A stretch of 64,000 bases of DNA from the NCBI GenBank assembly GCA_016717325.1, contig JADKFV010000026.1, forward strand, positions 1-64,000, given 5' to 3'. The stretch comes from Bacteroidota bacterium (lineage in GTDB: Bacteria; Bacteroidota; Bacteroidia; AKYH767-A; OLB10). Below, one piece after another: positions 26,599 to 36,325 of this stretch (position 1 is its first letter; every line of letters starts with the position of its first letter). The notes below the pieces were generated by a model that made no database searches, was not told the DNA's origin, and was given only the letters and a program-made list of their open reading frames with translations. Position numbers and translations under genes: made by a program.

Positions 26599-28167
26599 TT
26601 ATTGCTTCACAAATTTGGTGTTGTACAATTTGTTGTTGGCAAATAGCTGCGCGTTATACATTCCGGGTGCTAAATCATTAATGTCAACATTTGTTGCGCC
26701 CGACATAGCCGAAATAGTTTTTACCGTTTTGCCTAACATATCCTGTATACGTACTTCGTAGTTTTGCTGCCAGCCCGGTATTACGGTGATGCTATTTGTT
26801 GCCGGATTGGGTGCTACACTGTATTGTTGTTGCATCCATGCTTCGGTGCCGCCCAACGAGAAGTTGCATCCATTGTACGATTGCACCGTCATATTGGTAT
26901 CTACCACAATGTTTTCATCGCCCGGTAAATAATAAGTGTAGAAAAAATAAATCAGCATCATTTCGTTGGTGGTATTTTCTCCAAGGTAAACGGCCTTGGG
27001 TGGAGTGTTGGGATTGTTTAGATTGTTGGCCGTGTTATCATAAAAGGCGCGCGAATGCAAAGTGGTACCGCTGGGCACTTTCACCGGTTGACGAAAATCG
27101 TAAGCACCCTGCCAGTGAAAATCCCATTTAGGAATATCAATTAATTTCAAAGTATCGTTGAGTGGGGTAACACCGCGTGCACTTATTTCCGTGCCCACAA
27201 GATGCATGTGTGGCGCCACCGAAAGCACAGTCACATCAATAGGCACAGTATAATCACAAGTAAAAGTTCTTACACTATCGGCAGGTATGTATAAAAACCC
27301 TTCGTTAAGATCATCGTGATTCAAAATAGGATCGATGTTTACCTGACGGGTAAATGGTGTGGTAGAATATTTGAAATTAACCTGTGTGCTATCGTATTGC
27401 CCCGAAGTTCCAAGCGGATAATGTATTTGAAGAATGATATGAGAATTAGCTTTCAACTTAATGCCCATTGCCTGTGGCAGAAAGTAAGGCTGCGCGCCCG
27501 GTGCCCACAGTCCAATAAGTTCGGCAGTATTGCTGCCTATGCCTCCAAAACTTGTGTAGCCGGGTAATGTATCGGCATTATCGAGATTGATAACCGTATT
27601 GCCCTGATCCTGAAAAACCAACACATGATGCACTATATTTCTGTTGCCGGGCAACACTTCCATGCCCGAAATAAATTTATCGATACTTGAGACGTTTGGG
27701 ATAACAAAGCAGCGATACAAATCGGATGTTATAGGTGGTATTTGATAGGTTGGCATTTTCGTATTCAAATCAGGGTTGGGCATTTGCGATATTCCTGAAT
27801 ATACCGGTGGAGTGGGTGCATTGGCCGCATTACCTTGTGGCGAACCGGCTGCAACCCATTGATCAATGATATCAATTTCGTCTTGTGTTAGCACGCGCTC
27901 ATGTGCATATGTTTGATAACTATGGTTGGGTGGCCAGGGTGGCATACGCTTGGCTTGCACCGATGAATCGATGTCTTCGGCAAAGTTGAATGCATCAGTG
28001 TATGTCATTAATGAAAACGGTGCTGCCCCATTAGGGTTATGACAACTGGTGCAGCGTGTGTATAAAATGCATGCAACATTATCGGCCCATGTTGGTGTTA
28101 CCTGTGCTTGCATTTGAAATGCGCTTATCGCAAAAGCGAATGCAGCAATTCTTTTTATTTGTTTCAT
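26599..28167 (-). CDS. T9SS-exported copper type II monooxygenase-like protein with CxxCH motif
   Basis: A 522-residue exported protein. Its signal peptide is residues 1-22. A cytochrome c-type motif CTSCH (39-43) lies in a short haem-domain-like region ending near residue 110 (RMPPWPP supplies a Met). Two PHM-like beta domains of the copper type II, ascorbate-dependent monooxygenase family follow. Visible copper ligands are the His pair in NIVHHVLVF (near 178), a His-x-His in APHMHLVG (near 315) and the Met-bearing NEMMLIYFF. A T9SS type A sorting domain (VAPNPATNSITV, APGMYNAQLF) ends it. Animal homologues hydroxylate peptidylglycine or dopamine; the substrate here is unknown. Having both a haem motif and copper domains suggests internal electron delivery, which is inference. 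Confidence 0.85.
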   Translation of the reverse strand: MKQIKRIAAFAFAISAFQMQAQVTPTWADNVACILYTRCTSCHNPNGAAPFSLMTYTDAFNFAEDIDSSVQAKRMPPWPPNHSYQTYAHERVLTQDEIDIIDQWVAAGSPQGNAANAPTPPVYSGISQMPNPDLNTKMPTYQIPPITSDLYRCFVIPNVSSIDKFISGMEVLPGNRNIVHHVLVFQDQGNTVINLDNADTLPGYTSFGGIGSNTAELIGLWAPGAQPYFLPQAMGIKLKANSHIILQIHYPLGTSGQYDSTQVNFKYSTTPFTRQVNIDPILNHDDLNEGFLYIPADSVRTFTCDYTVPIDVTVLSVAPHMHLVGTEISARGVTPLNDTLKLIDIPKWDFHWQGAYDFRQPVKVPSGTTLHSRAFYDNTANNLNNPNTPPKAVYLGENTTNEMMLIYFFYTYYLPGDENIVVDTNMTVQSYNGCNFSLGGTEAWMQQQYSVAPNPATNSITVIPGWQQNYEVRIQDMLGKTVKTISAMSGATNVDINDLAPGMYNAQLFANNKLYNTKFVKQ

Positions 28168-28489
28168 ATTGTTTATGCAGTATTAGTTTTTTAGATAATC
28201 TAAACCGGAATTAATTTTATGCTTTGCAAATATATTGTTTTGATAGTTTAATGCAAGTTGGTTTAATTAAAAGTTTCTTTACTAAAATATTAGAGGTTGC
28301 AATTAATATCTAAGTCTTAATATAAATGTGACGAGTAGTGTTAAGCCAGGTTACAAGCACGAAGAATGAAGTTACACAAAGAAAGAAGTACGTAAAAAAA
28401 CTTTGTGAACCTTTTGTGGAATAATTTATTGATGAAAGAAAGTTGTCACACAAAGTAAGAATGAAGTCGGACAGAGATTTTCCCTGATA
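28168..28489. other. Intergenic region with a promoter only
   Basis: Apart from the promoter at 28227-28257, this 320-bp stretch holds only A+T-rich sequence with loosely repeated AAGAATGAAGT / ACACAAAG words around 28360-28470. I see no gene or stable fold. Confidence 0.5.
28227..28257 (-). promoter_or_regulatory. Promoter of the copper monooxygenase-like gene
   Basis: On the reverse strand, CTTG (28254-28257) is followed after exactly 19 bases by TATATTTG (28227-28234), close to TTG-N19-TAnnTTTG. It lies 60 bp before the ATG. Confidence 0.55.
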
Positions 28490-29029
28490 TTATTTTTTCA
28501 ATTGAGTTGCAAGCCACAAAAATTCGCGCAAAAATAAGTCTATGCTTTTTTGAAAATTGGGGTCGATTAATGTGCCTTGCTCATCGAATTTTTTATCCAC
28601 TGCAGGAATCACCAACATGTATGGAGATAAAATTCCAAACAATGCCGGTACCAATTGTTGCATTTGCATAGCCGCGCGTATGCCACCCAATCCTCCTGGC
28701 GATGCTGTTACAATACCAAATGCTTTTCGCGATTGCTTAGGAAAATGGTCGAACACATTTTTCAAAGAGGGTGTATACGAACCGTTGTACTCGGGAGTTA
28801 ACATGATTACTGCATCGGCTTCAAACATCAGATTTGCCCATTGTTTGTGTTCATCGGGTACCGCTTCTTTATTTGCAAATCCATCTGTAATAAATGGCAG
28901 ATTTATTTCGCGCACATCAATAATATCGCTATGCAGTTTTAATTGTGTAAGCTGATTGTGTAAACATAAGGCAACGCGGTTAGTAACACTTTCGTGCCGC
29001 ATGCTTCCCGAAACGATAACTATTCGCAT
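28490..29029 (-). CDS. NADPH-dependent FMN reductase-family flavoprotein
   Basis: A 179-residue flavodoxin-like oxidoreductase of the NADPH-dependent FMN reductase family. The N-terminal IVSGSMRHESVTNRVA binds the FMN phosphate. TPEYNGSYTPSLKNVFDH is the hallmark central motif (PEYNxxxxxxLKNxxD), and TASPGGLGGIRAAMQ follows. Such proteins reduce quinones, azo dyes, chromate or FMN with NAD(P)H in the cytoplasm; the true substrate cannot be read from sequence. It is monocistronic. A TAGGTTTG-like box (reverse, 29055-29062) lies 26 bp upstream. Confidence 0.9.
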   Translation of the reverse strand: MRIVIVSGSMRHESVTNRVALCLHNQLTQLKLHSDIIDVREINLPFITDGFANKEAVPDEHKQWANLMFEADAVIMLTPEYNGSYTPSLKNVFDHFPKQSRKAFGIVTASPGGLGGIRAAMQMQQLVPALFGILSPYMLVIPAVDKKFDEQGTLIDPNFQKSIDLFLREFLWLATQLKK

Positions 29030-29260
29030 AATTGAACTTTAATTTATTGTAGTGCAAACCTAACAGTAAAAGAGTAACAAAGTTTGCTGGCCGGGAATAA
29101 TGTTTTTTAAAAATGGCAGTAATGGAAATTATAAAAATCGAATCATTATGTTGTGAAACATAGATTAGATAATAATATTAAGAAATGATAAAATAGTGTC
29201 AATGATAAGATAGCCGGATAGCATATGTGTATGCCATTACCGGAAATGCCTGAGGCTTGG

Positions 29261-29295
29261 CAAAAAAAAATAGTAAAAATGATTCTTACTATTTT
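29261..29295 (-). terminator. Rho-independent terminator of the sigma factor gene
   Basis: Inverted repeat AAAATAGTAA (29267-29276) / TTACTATTTT (29286-29295) with a 9-base loop. On the reverse strand it is followed by a run of T. It lies 28 bp after the sigma factor stop. Confidence 0.65.
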
Positions 29296-29322
29296 ATTGT
29301 TACCACTCGAAATGAAGTTCAA

Positions 29323-29853
29323 CTATTCATCAACCGAAAAGCCGTATTCTTTACCATAAGTGCGAAGACTTGCTTTTAGTTTTTTGCGCGCACAGTGAAT
29401 GCGAATTTTTACTGTTCCAAGCGGCAATGAAAGATAGTTTGATATTTCATCGTATTTGTAACCGGTAAAACTCATTAAAAATGGAATTTTTAAATTGTCG
29501 GCAAGCAAACCTATTGCATTATTTATATCCTTTAATGCAAGTTTACTAGTGGCCTCGTTGCCCGTGGTGAATGATGTATTGTTTATGTAGTATTGATTAT
29601 CGGTATCATCGTGAGTGATGTTACTTTTCTTATTGCGTCTGTAATTATTAATGAAAACATTTTTCATAATGGTATACATCCACCCTTTGAGGTTGGTGCC
29701 GTCCTGAAATTTGTCCTGATTAGCAATCGCTTTAAGCATGGTGTCTTGCGTTAAGTCTTCAGCATCTTCCATGTTTTGCGTAAGCTTAAGTGCATATGAT
29801 TTAAGCTTTGAATACGACCCTTGAACTTGTAGATTGAAACTTTCCTTTTCCAT
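29323..29853 (-). CDS. ECF-type RNA polymerase sigma factor
   Basis: This 176-residue sigma-70 family protein has regions 2 and 4 only, the ECF layout. Region 2 spans about residues 10-75: AEDLTQDTMLKAIANQDKF is the core-binding and -10 recognition part, and LKGWMYTIMKNVFINNYRR is region 2.4. A linker of about 35 residues is followed by region 4 (about 110-165: FLMSFTGYKYDEISNYLSLPLGTVKIRIHCARKKL, here split by its HTH). No anti-sigma factor gene is adjacent, which is unlike classical ECF pairs, so its signal is unknown. Its own terminator suggests a single-gene transcript. Confidence 0.93.
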   Translation of the reverse strand: MEKESFNLQVQGSYSKLKSYALKLTQNMEDAEDLTQDTMLKAIANQDKFQDGTNLKGWMYTIMKNVFINNYRRNKKSNITHDDTDNQYYINNTSFTTGNEATSKLALKDINNAIGLLADNLKIPFLMSFTGYKYDEISNYLSLPLGTVKIRIHCARKKLKASLRTYGKEYGFSVDE

Positions 29854-30013
29854 TTGTTTATGTTTTTATTATAAATATTGCACAAATGAACTGCTAAATA
29901 AATTAACTTCCAAATTTTTGTTTAATAAAAAGTGTTAAATGTTGAACAAAAAATTTTACATACTTTAAACTTAATTGTGAAGGCATTTGTTAGAACTTTA
30001 AATAAACTAACGA

Positions 30014-30424
30014 ATGCGGGGTAGCATAAGCGGGCGATTTACATTTGAGTCGAGTTTTCAAATGATGAACCCAAAATGGAGTTACGAGAAAAATCTTGCA
30101 GTATTTGGCAAAACCAATGTTGACGAGCCATGCCTGCATACCTATCAACTTATGGTAACGGTGAGTGGTGAACTTGACCTTGAAACCGGTTTTGTTGTAG
30201 ATTTAAAATTGTTGCGCTCTCTCATTAATAAGGAAGTGATACAAAAAATGAATCACAAAAACCTAAACAAGGATATGAACGAATTTAAGGGTTATGTGCC
30301 AACGTGTGAAATAATAGCTTATGTAATTTGGACTATGATTAGAAGCAAAATACATCCCCGTCACGAAATAAAAATAACCATTCAAGAAGACGAAAACACT
30401 ATTGCAACCTATGGCGAAGCATAG
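30014..30424 (+). CDS. 6-pyruvoyl-tetrahydropterin synthase/QueD homologue lacking zinc-site residues
   Basis: A 136-residue tunnelling-fold protein aligning end to end with the QueD/PTPS family (NPKWSYEKN, LDLETGFVVDLKLLRSLI, NHKNLNKDMNEFKGYVPT, CEIIAYVIW). In active members three His bind zinc and a Cys is catalytic. Here the first His position is Phe15, the HxH pair is Cys40 and His42, and the catalytic Cys position is Thr34. The Asp of the DHxxLN motif is Asn, while the substrate-binding Glu region (PTCE, QEDEN) is kept. It is therefore probably not a normal 6-carboxytetrahydropterin synthase; it may be regulatory, altered in chemistry, or decaying. It stands alone between the sigma factor and the glycan cluster. 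Confidence 0.8.
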   Translation: MRGSISGRFTFESSFQMMNPKWSYEKNLAVFGKTNVDEPCLHTYQLMVTVSGELDLETGFVVDLKLLRSLINKEVIQKMNHKNLNKDMNEFKGYVPTCEIIAYVIWTMIRSKIHPRHEIKITIQEDENTIATYGEA

Positions 30425-30440
30425 ATTATCTCGCTGAAAA

Positions 30441-31190
30441 TTACCTTTTTATGTATTGAAGAATTTTTGAAATAGGTTTAAGCCATAACCAAAATGTGCT
30501 TGCTACTATTTGATTGTATTTCCATGCCTTAACATCTTCTTTATGAGCAAGCCATTTGTGCCAAAAATTTGTATTGCTAATACCGCCCATGCGCATCTTA
30601 ATAATAAAGTTATCATAGTAACTTATCTTAAGTTTATTTTTATGAATAAAACGCAACATAAGTTCGTAATCGCCCGAAAAACGTAGGTCGGTGCGGTAGT
30701 ATCCTATTGTTTCAAAATACTTTTTATAAACAAAAAAAGTGGGATGTGGTGGCATCCAACCTCTGCGGAAAGCACCATCGTAATATGAACCTGAGCGCCA
30801 TACCCTTTTTATTTTATTTATATCGTTTCGCTCCACAAAAAGTAAGTTGGCATATACTGCATCGCACTTCCATAGGGTAAAGTGTTTGGCAACACCCGAA
30901 ATAACATCGTTGCCATTATAAATATCGTCAGAATGAAGAATGCCTATAATATCGCCCGTGGATGCTTTTATTCCTTTATTGAGTGCATCATAAAGGCCTT
31001 TGTCTTTTTCGCTGATGATGGTGTCAATTTTGTCGGAATACTTTTTTACTATTTCCATAGTGTTATCCGTTGACAAGCCATCAACAATAATGTACTCCAA
31101 CTCGGGATAATCTTGTGCTAAAACTGATTTTATAGTTTCCTCAACAGTGTCGGCACTATTAAAAGTTATAGTAATAATAGATATTTTCAT
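30441..31190 (-). CDS. Family 2 glycosyltransferase (WcaA-like), exopolysaccharide cluster
   Basis: A 249-residue GT-A enzyme. ISIITITFNSADTVEETIKSVL is the nucleotide-binding start; DYPELEYIIVDGLSTDNT, EKDKGLYDALNKGI and GILHSDDIY (metal-binding DD) are typical of bacterial GT2 enzymes of the colanic-acid WcaA type that add a sugar to a lipid-linked oligosaccharide. No transmembrane segment is present, so it acts at the cytoplasmic face. It is the last gene of a same-strand set running asnB, GT4, wcaF-like, GT2. The 70-bp gap to the acetyltransferase gene and a TAACTTTG box at 31219-31226 (reverse) leave open an internal promoter. Donor and acceptor sugars are unknown. Confidence 0.88.
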   Translation of the reverse strand: MKISIITITFNSADTVEETIKSVLAQDYPELEYIIVDGLSTDNTMEIVKKYSDKIDTIISEKDKGLYDALNKGIKASTGDIIGILHSDDIYNGNDVISGVAKHFTLWKCDAVYANLLFVERNDINKIKRVWRSGSYYDGAFRRGWMPPHPTFFVYKKYFETIGYYRTDLRFSGDYELMLRFIHKNKLKISYYDNFIIKMRMGGISNTNFWHKWLAHKEDVKAWKYNQIVASTFWLWLKPISKILQYIKR

Positions 31191-31260
31191 AAAAGCTATT
31201 TGCCCCTTAAATGGTTCACAAAGTTATAATTTCAATCAATTATACTACCAAACTTATTTT

Positions 31261-31812
31261 TTATGTTGCAATAATTCTTTGGCGGACAGAAACTGCAGGG
31301 TTGCCCTGATAAATCATATTTTCGTCCATATTATGCGTTGCTACTGAGTTTACAGCGAGTATAGAATTTTGGCCACATACTACACCGGGGCAAACAATAG
31401 CATGCGCACCTATCCAACTACCATCTTCCAAAATAATGGTCCTCACTACTAAATCGAATGTAGGTTTTTTATAATTATGATTGCCTGTAAGCAACATGGC
31501 CCCTTGCGATATACAAACATTATTGCCAATGGTAATTTTGGTTAGGTTATCAATCCACGCGTGTTCTCCTATCCAAACGTAATTGCCAACAGAAAGATGC
31601 CAGGGATATTTAATATTTACCGAAGGTTTAATAATAACGCCCTTGCCAAGTTTAGCGCCAAACATGCGGAGTAAAAACACTTTAACGCCACTAAAAGGAT
31701 TTAGAGGGTTTATAAAAAAAAGTATGTTTACAAAATACCAGCAAAAGCGTACAAAAGCATTTGCTCCGGGCTTGTACCAACTGTTATTGTATTTTGATAA
31801 ATCTGCCTGCAT
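31261..31812 (-). CDS. wcaF: WcaF-type hexapeptide-repeat acetyltransferase
   Basis: A 183-residue left-handed beta-helix acyltransferase. The N-terminus (NNSWYKPGANAFVRFCWYF) is characteristic of putative colanic acid biosynthesis acetyltransferases. Hexapeptide turns are seen in GKGVIIKPSVNIKYP, IGEHAWIDNLTKITIGNNV and CPGVVCGQNSILAVNSV, with the catalytic His in TGNHNY (about residue 111). It would O-acetylate a sugar of the exopolysaccharide using acetyl-CoA. It sits 2 bp downstream of the GT4 gene, so the two are surely co-transcribed. The gene symbol is by family resemblance only. Confidence 0.88.
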   Translation of the reverse strand: MQADLSKYNNSWYKPGANAFVRFCWYFVNILFFINPLNPFSGVKVFLLRMFGAKLGKGVIIKPSVNIKYPWHLSVGNYVWIGEHAWIDNLTKITIGNNVCISQGAMLLTGNHNYKKPTFDLVVRTIILEDGSWIGAHAIVCPGVVCGQNSILAVNSVATHNMDENMIYQGNPAVSVRQRIIAT

Positions 31813-31814
31813 AT

Positions 31815-32984
31815 TTATTTTTTATTGAGAGCGATATTAAATAATTCGATGTTTTGTTGCACGGCATCATTATTATTAACCACCTGCTGCGCAAATATAA
31901 AGCATGCATTACTCATTTTATTGTATTCATTGTTATCTATATCAGCACATTTATTTATTACCAAGGTGAATTTTTCCGGTTGACTCAGGCTAATATCCCA
32001 GCCTATATTTTGCGGTTCAAGATTTCGCCAGGGTGTATTATCGCTTAAAATTATGGGGCAACCGGCACTCCAGCTTTCAACTATTGCATGGCCATAGTTT
32101 TCGTTTAGCGTAGGTAAAATTGTAAAGTCATATTGTAACAATGTGGAATTTATAAGATGCTGAGGCACTTCTCCTTTGTAATTGCATTGTACATGAGCTG
32201 GCAGGTTTTTTATTTTTGTTTCACACTGTTGCCAATAATCCGGTTCGTCAATATTGCCAAAAATATCAAATATAATTTTAGCCTGGGGGTTTGTATTTTG
32301 CATGTAATCGAACACGGCCAACAGGTTTTTTTTGCGCGCTATGCGCGATAAAAATGCTAATCGCAATGTGCCTTTTTCTTTTTGCTTTGGTTGAGCAATA
32401 ATATTTTGCTTATGGCTAAGGTTGCGCGCTACTTTTATAATTGCCGTGTCGCCAAATATTTTTTTTATTTCGGTACTTTCAAGCTCGGTAGATGCATGCC
32501 ATATAACATTGCGGTACCAGCCAAAGCTTTTTGCTAACTGTAGAAATATTTTTTTTTTGATTGGTTTAATACTCAAAGCGCCATCGGCAAGCATGCCACG
32601 TGGTGCAATAATTACCGACATATTTTTTTTTATCCTTTTCGAAATAAGAAGAGGCAACAAACTAAACTTTACCGAAAACATGCTATTGAGGTATAGTATA
32701 TTGGCATCGCTATGAGAAATTAAGTTTTGCAAAAAACCATATGTTTGATTGGGTTTACTGATATAACAGATGGCTGTATTATCCGGTGCAAGTATCACTT
32801 TGTCGAAGGTAATATTATCGAAAGGTTTTTTATCGTGGAGGTCGCGGTCACCGGTAATAATCCTGAATTGGTATAAATGTCCCAGATGGCTTATAATATT
32901 GGCAACAGATTGAATAGGACCTCCGCCCTTAAAAGCCGGCAGATACCAGTCAATTGCCACAAGTATAATCGGTTTATCGGGCAT
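31815..32984 (-). CDS. Glycosyltransferase family 4, exopolysaccharide cluster
   Basis: A 389-residue GT-B enzyme. The N-terminal half opens ILVAIDWYLPAFKGGGPIQSVANI, typical of GT4 enzymes, and APRGMLADGALSIKPIKKK matches the acceptor-side segment seen in capsule enzymes. The C-terminal nucleotide-binding half has LAFLSRIARKKNLLAV, DFTILPTLNENYGHAIVESWSAGCPIIL (the E-x7-E motif, which is in two parts here), and ends with a helix. It retains the inverting/retaining GT4 architecture without truncation. Its start overlaps the end of asnB by 11 bp, and it is followed by the acetyltransferase after 2 bp, so these three genes form a tight operon. Confidence 0.88.
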   Translation of the reverse strand: MPDKPIILVAIDWYLPAFKGGGPIQSVANIISHLGHLYQFRIITGDRDLHDKKPFDNITFDKVILAPDNTAICYISKPNQTYGFLQNLISHSDANILYLNSMFSVKFSLLPLLISKRIKKNMSVIIAPRGMLADGALSIKPIKKKIFLQLAKSFGWYRNVIWHASTELESTEIKKIFGDTAIIKVARNLSHKQNIIAQPKQKEKGTLRLAFLSRIARKKNLLAVFDYMQNTNPQAKIIFDIFGNIDEPDYWQQCETKIKNLPAHVQCNYKGEVPQHLINSTLLQYDFTILPTLNENYGHAIVESWSAGCPIILSDNTPWRNLEPQNIGWDISLSQPEKFTLVINKCADIDNNEYNKMSNACFIFAQQVVNNNDAVQQNIELFNIALNKK

Positions 32985-34843
32985 CGATATTGTTTTTTAC
33001 AATCCAGTGTTCAAGTACTACACAAATCCAAATATCTATCCAGCGTATACTGTTATCGTTGTGTAAAAATTTTTTCCATTGTTCAATTAAATTTTCACCT
33101 TTCATAAAAGATCGGTTGGCAAGCGATTGAATACGTTCGTCACAAAAACTGCGAAGTTCATTTTGAGCCAGTGTTCCCATGGAAATACAAAGCCCATCTT
33201 TTTGCGGTGTACAATTTCAGGTGGCAATAAATCGCCAAGGCTTTCGACAAGTAATTTTTTTGGATAGTCGGGTTGTTTGTATTTATCGGGAATGCCCATT
33301 ACATATTCACACAACTGATAATCGAGAAAAGGTACACGCACTTCAAGAGCTACGGCCATACTCATTTGGTCGGTATCGCGCAACAAAACGTTTTGCATGT
33401 ATGTGTTTATTTCGGCCATGCTCACACGACTCAACATTGGAATATTGGCGTTATTGAAATAGGTTGATACCAGATTTTCAACAACATCTTTTTCGGGGGC
33501 AGCAGTGTGTAACAATGACTGTATACGCACAGGTACATTAAGCTGGCGCGAAAGAGCAAAAAATTCTGCCTGATTAAATTCATTTGCAGCTAACAATGCC
33601 GCAAGTTTTTGTGATGGCACATCGTGCTTTATATTCTTAACAATGCTTGCAGGTAATTTTCTTAACAATGCAGGTACACTCCACCACAGGTTATTTTTTT
33701 GTAATTTTAATGTCCGGTTAAATACCGGATAGCCGGCAAACATTTCATCGCCACCCAAGCCCGACAGTGCCATTTTTATTCCTGCTGCTTTTGTAACTTT
33801 GGATACTGTGTATGAGTTTGGTCCATCGCCACTGGGATGGTCCATAGCATCGAGCGCAAGTGGCAAGTCATTAATAAAATGTTGCGGACTTAATTTTAAT
33901 TCGGTGTGTTGCGTGCTGAATTTCTTGGCAATAATTTGTGCATACTTTGCTTCGCTAAATTCCGATTCATCGAAACTGATATTGAAGGTGCGAACAGGTT
34001 GTTGCAAATATTTACTCATAATGCCAACTACAGCACTGGAGTCTATACCGCCCGAAAGGAAAGCGCCAAAAGGCACATCGCTCACAAGTCTGCGTTCAAC
34101 AGCATCGTGCAATAATTTATTTACACTTTGTTTTACTTCATCGTATGTTTGTGAGGAAGCAAGATTCGAAATATTTTTTCGGTTTTCCAGTATGCTTCAA
34201 TTTTTATATCACCGTTTTTTATAAAAATATAATGGCCCGGCATAAGCATCATTACTTCTTGCAATAAGGTATTTGGTGCGTGTACAGTTTGGTACAAAAA
34301 ATATTCGTGCAAATGTGTTTTATTAATAACGGGCTTGTACATACCCGATGCAATTAATGCCCTCGTCTCCGATGCGAAAATAAAATGCTCACCATTTCTA
34401 TGGTAATATAATGGTTTTACACCTAGGCGGTCGCGCACAATAAATAAACTTTGTTCTGTACTATCCCATATTGCAAGTGCAAACATTCCGTTGAAGTGAT
34501 GCACACAATCTTTACCCCATGCTATGTATGCAGCAAGAATTACTTCGGTATCGGTTTTTGTTTTGAAAGGGTAGGAGGGTAGTTTGCTTTTTACTTCTTC
34601 GAAATTATAAATCTCGCCATTGAAAATAATATGGTAGCGGTTGTCGCCACTATGCATAGGCTGAGTACCGGCATCGCTCAAATCGATTATGGAAAGTCTG
34701 CGATGTGCCAGGCCAATGTGTGGGCCCGAGTAATAGCCTTCGGCATCGGGCCCGCGATGGGCAATGCTATTGTTCATTTTTTGTAATGATGCACTGTTGG
34801 GCTCTGTTGCCGTGCTCAAATATATTCCTGCTATGCCACACAT
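32974..34843 (-). CDS. asnB: Asparagine synthetase (glutamine-hydrolysing), two single-base frameshifts
   Basis: The product makes asparagine from aspartate, glutamine and ATP; copies inside glycan clusters may amidate sugars instead. The glutaminase domain begins MCGIAGIY. The ATG at 34843 is chosen because Cys2 must become the N-terminal nucleophile, whereas a start at 34876 would bury it. The synthetase domain has the PP-loop LSGGIDSSAVVG. Frame is lost at the six-T run 34174-34179 and again at the four-T run near 33162-33167. Restoring one base at each gives exactly 624 codons (623 residues), a normal size, with the natural C-terminus ERIQSLANRSF...NNIDAR. The fragments otherwise appear as 34133-34876, 33102-34112 and 32974-33180. 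These are likely sequencing errors. Confidence 0.9.
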
Positions 34844-34851
34844 AAGTGGGG

Positions 34852-34859
34852 CAAAATTA
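34852..34859 (-). promoter_or_regulatory. Candidate -7 box of the asnB operon, suggesting a leaderless transcript
   Basis: The reverse strand reads TAATTTTG, matching TAnnTTTG, only 8 bp before the ATG at 34843. Transcription would then start at or next to the start codon. No -33 TTTG is seen at 19 bases (one CAAA on the plus strand is at 14). Confidence 0.35.
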
Positions 34860-34951
34860 GTTTTAAATTTGTACAAAAGTTCTTATCAGAAATAAATGTG
34901 TGTTAACATGGGTAAAAATCATTTCTTATGTTTACCGCTTCGTAAGGAAGT

Positions 34952-36321
34952 ATGACAGAGAAATTTTTTTCACCTTTATTTTCACGGTGCATTCTTTTAG
35001 GAATGCTCATTCTTTTGGCAGGCGTTTGCTGGCATTATGCTTTCGATTTTTATGTTACCCAAACAGGTTTTGTAAACGATGTGTTTCGTTTAAATTTCGA
35101 AAATAATATTATGCCCTTTTATGGCCGTGTGAAATTGGTTGCAAATAATAATTTTTTCCTCATTGGATCTGCAATAGGGTTAGGTTTTTGTATTTACCGG
35201 TACAAAACGTTTTTGTTCTCAAATGAAAAATACATTTCCAATTATGTGCTTTTTATTTACTTTATTCTAATTTTATTATTTGCTATAACAGAGAGTGTGG
35301 AGCGAGTTTCTGCAGTGAATGTGCATTATAATTCTTTTGCCAACGACTTACATTTTTATACTTCGGTGAGCGATATTTTAAAAAATTATGTAAGCAAACA
35401 AAGTGTGATGGATATTCACAACCAACATTATCCACCAGGAAATTTAATTGTACTAAAAATATTTGAAAATGTTGGAATGCTCCCATTTGCAAAATGGTTT
35501 TTGTATTAATCAGTTTATGTTTGATTTCGTATTGTTGTTATTTATTGAAAGTGGATTACGGCAATGGTTATGCTAATTTGTTTTCATTGCTTTTATGTAC
35601 ATGCCCGGGTATAATAATTTTTCCTTCGCTCGATAATTCCTTGTGGTATGCAGCTTTGGCATTTTTATCTTTTCTCTCTTTCGTTTTATATCTAAAAAAG
35701 TTTTCACTACATCATTTATTTGTTTGTATTTTATCGTTGGTGATTTTTGCCTTTTTTAGTTTCAAAATTATTTTAATAATTGTTGCTATTGCAATTTATT
35801 TTCTTACTCAGTTTTTTCAAAACAACAAAACAGAAATACAAAAATATTTTATTGTTCCTGTTTATATACTTGCAGGTTTTGCTGTGGTATATTTTTCTTT
35901 GTATGTTTTTTCGGGATTTAATTTGCTTGATTGCATACTCAATTCATCGCACCTCAATATGAAAGTAATGCAAACAAATGGATGGGATAATATTTGGCGG
36001 TATTTATTGCGAAGCACAGGAAATTATTTTGGATTGTGTATTGGTGCGGGTATAGTCTTACTGTTTTTATATTGCAAGCCAAACATTAACGAAAAGTCAC
36101 GCAATATTTTTTATGCTACAAATGCCACCATTTTATTTGGATGTTTTTCGGGCTTGTTCTTTATGGAAACCGAAAGGGTGTTCGTTTGTTTGATTCCATT
36201 AATTGTAATGAGTGCTGTTTTTAATATTGAAAATATTTCAGCAAAGCAAAAAGCAATTATAATTATTGCGTCATTAACTTTTAGTGTGCTGCAAGAGTTA
36301 TTCTTGCAGCACTATTTGTAA
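34952..36321 (+). CDS. Polytopic membrane protein, possible GT-C glycosyltransferase, one frameshift
   Basis: Two overlapping ORFs (34952-35509 and 35494-36321) form one gene if a single T is added to the T run at about 35499-35503, giving exactly 457 codons (456 residues). About ten hydrophobic segments are visible. A large loop after the first segment and a later HNQHYPPG motif resemble GT-C fold enzymes, which use lipid-linked sugars on the outer face of the inner membrane, but the similarity is weak and no family is firmly recognised. It is divergent from the asnB operon (109 bp between starts), which supports a role in the same surface glycan pathway. The C-terminus meets the response regulator gene tail to tail with a 4-bp gap. 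Confidence 0.6.
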
Positions 36322-36325
36322 TTTT

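Noticed and set aside
33102..34876. asnB as a true pseudogene or as two separate genes
   Set aside because: One added base at each of two homopolymers restores exactly 624 codons with all motifs. The intact tight operon around it argues for sequencing error.
30441..36321. Exopolysaccharide cluster as a complete capsule locus
   Set aside because: No flippase, polymerase, chain-length regulator or initiating transferase is present in the window, so only a partial biosynthetic set can be claimed.
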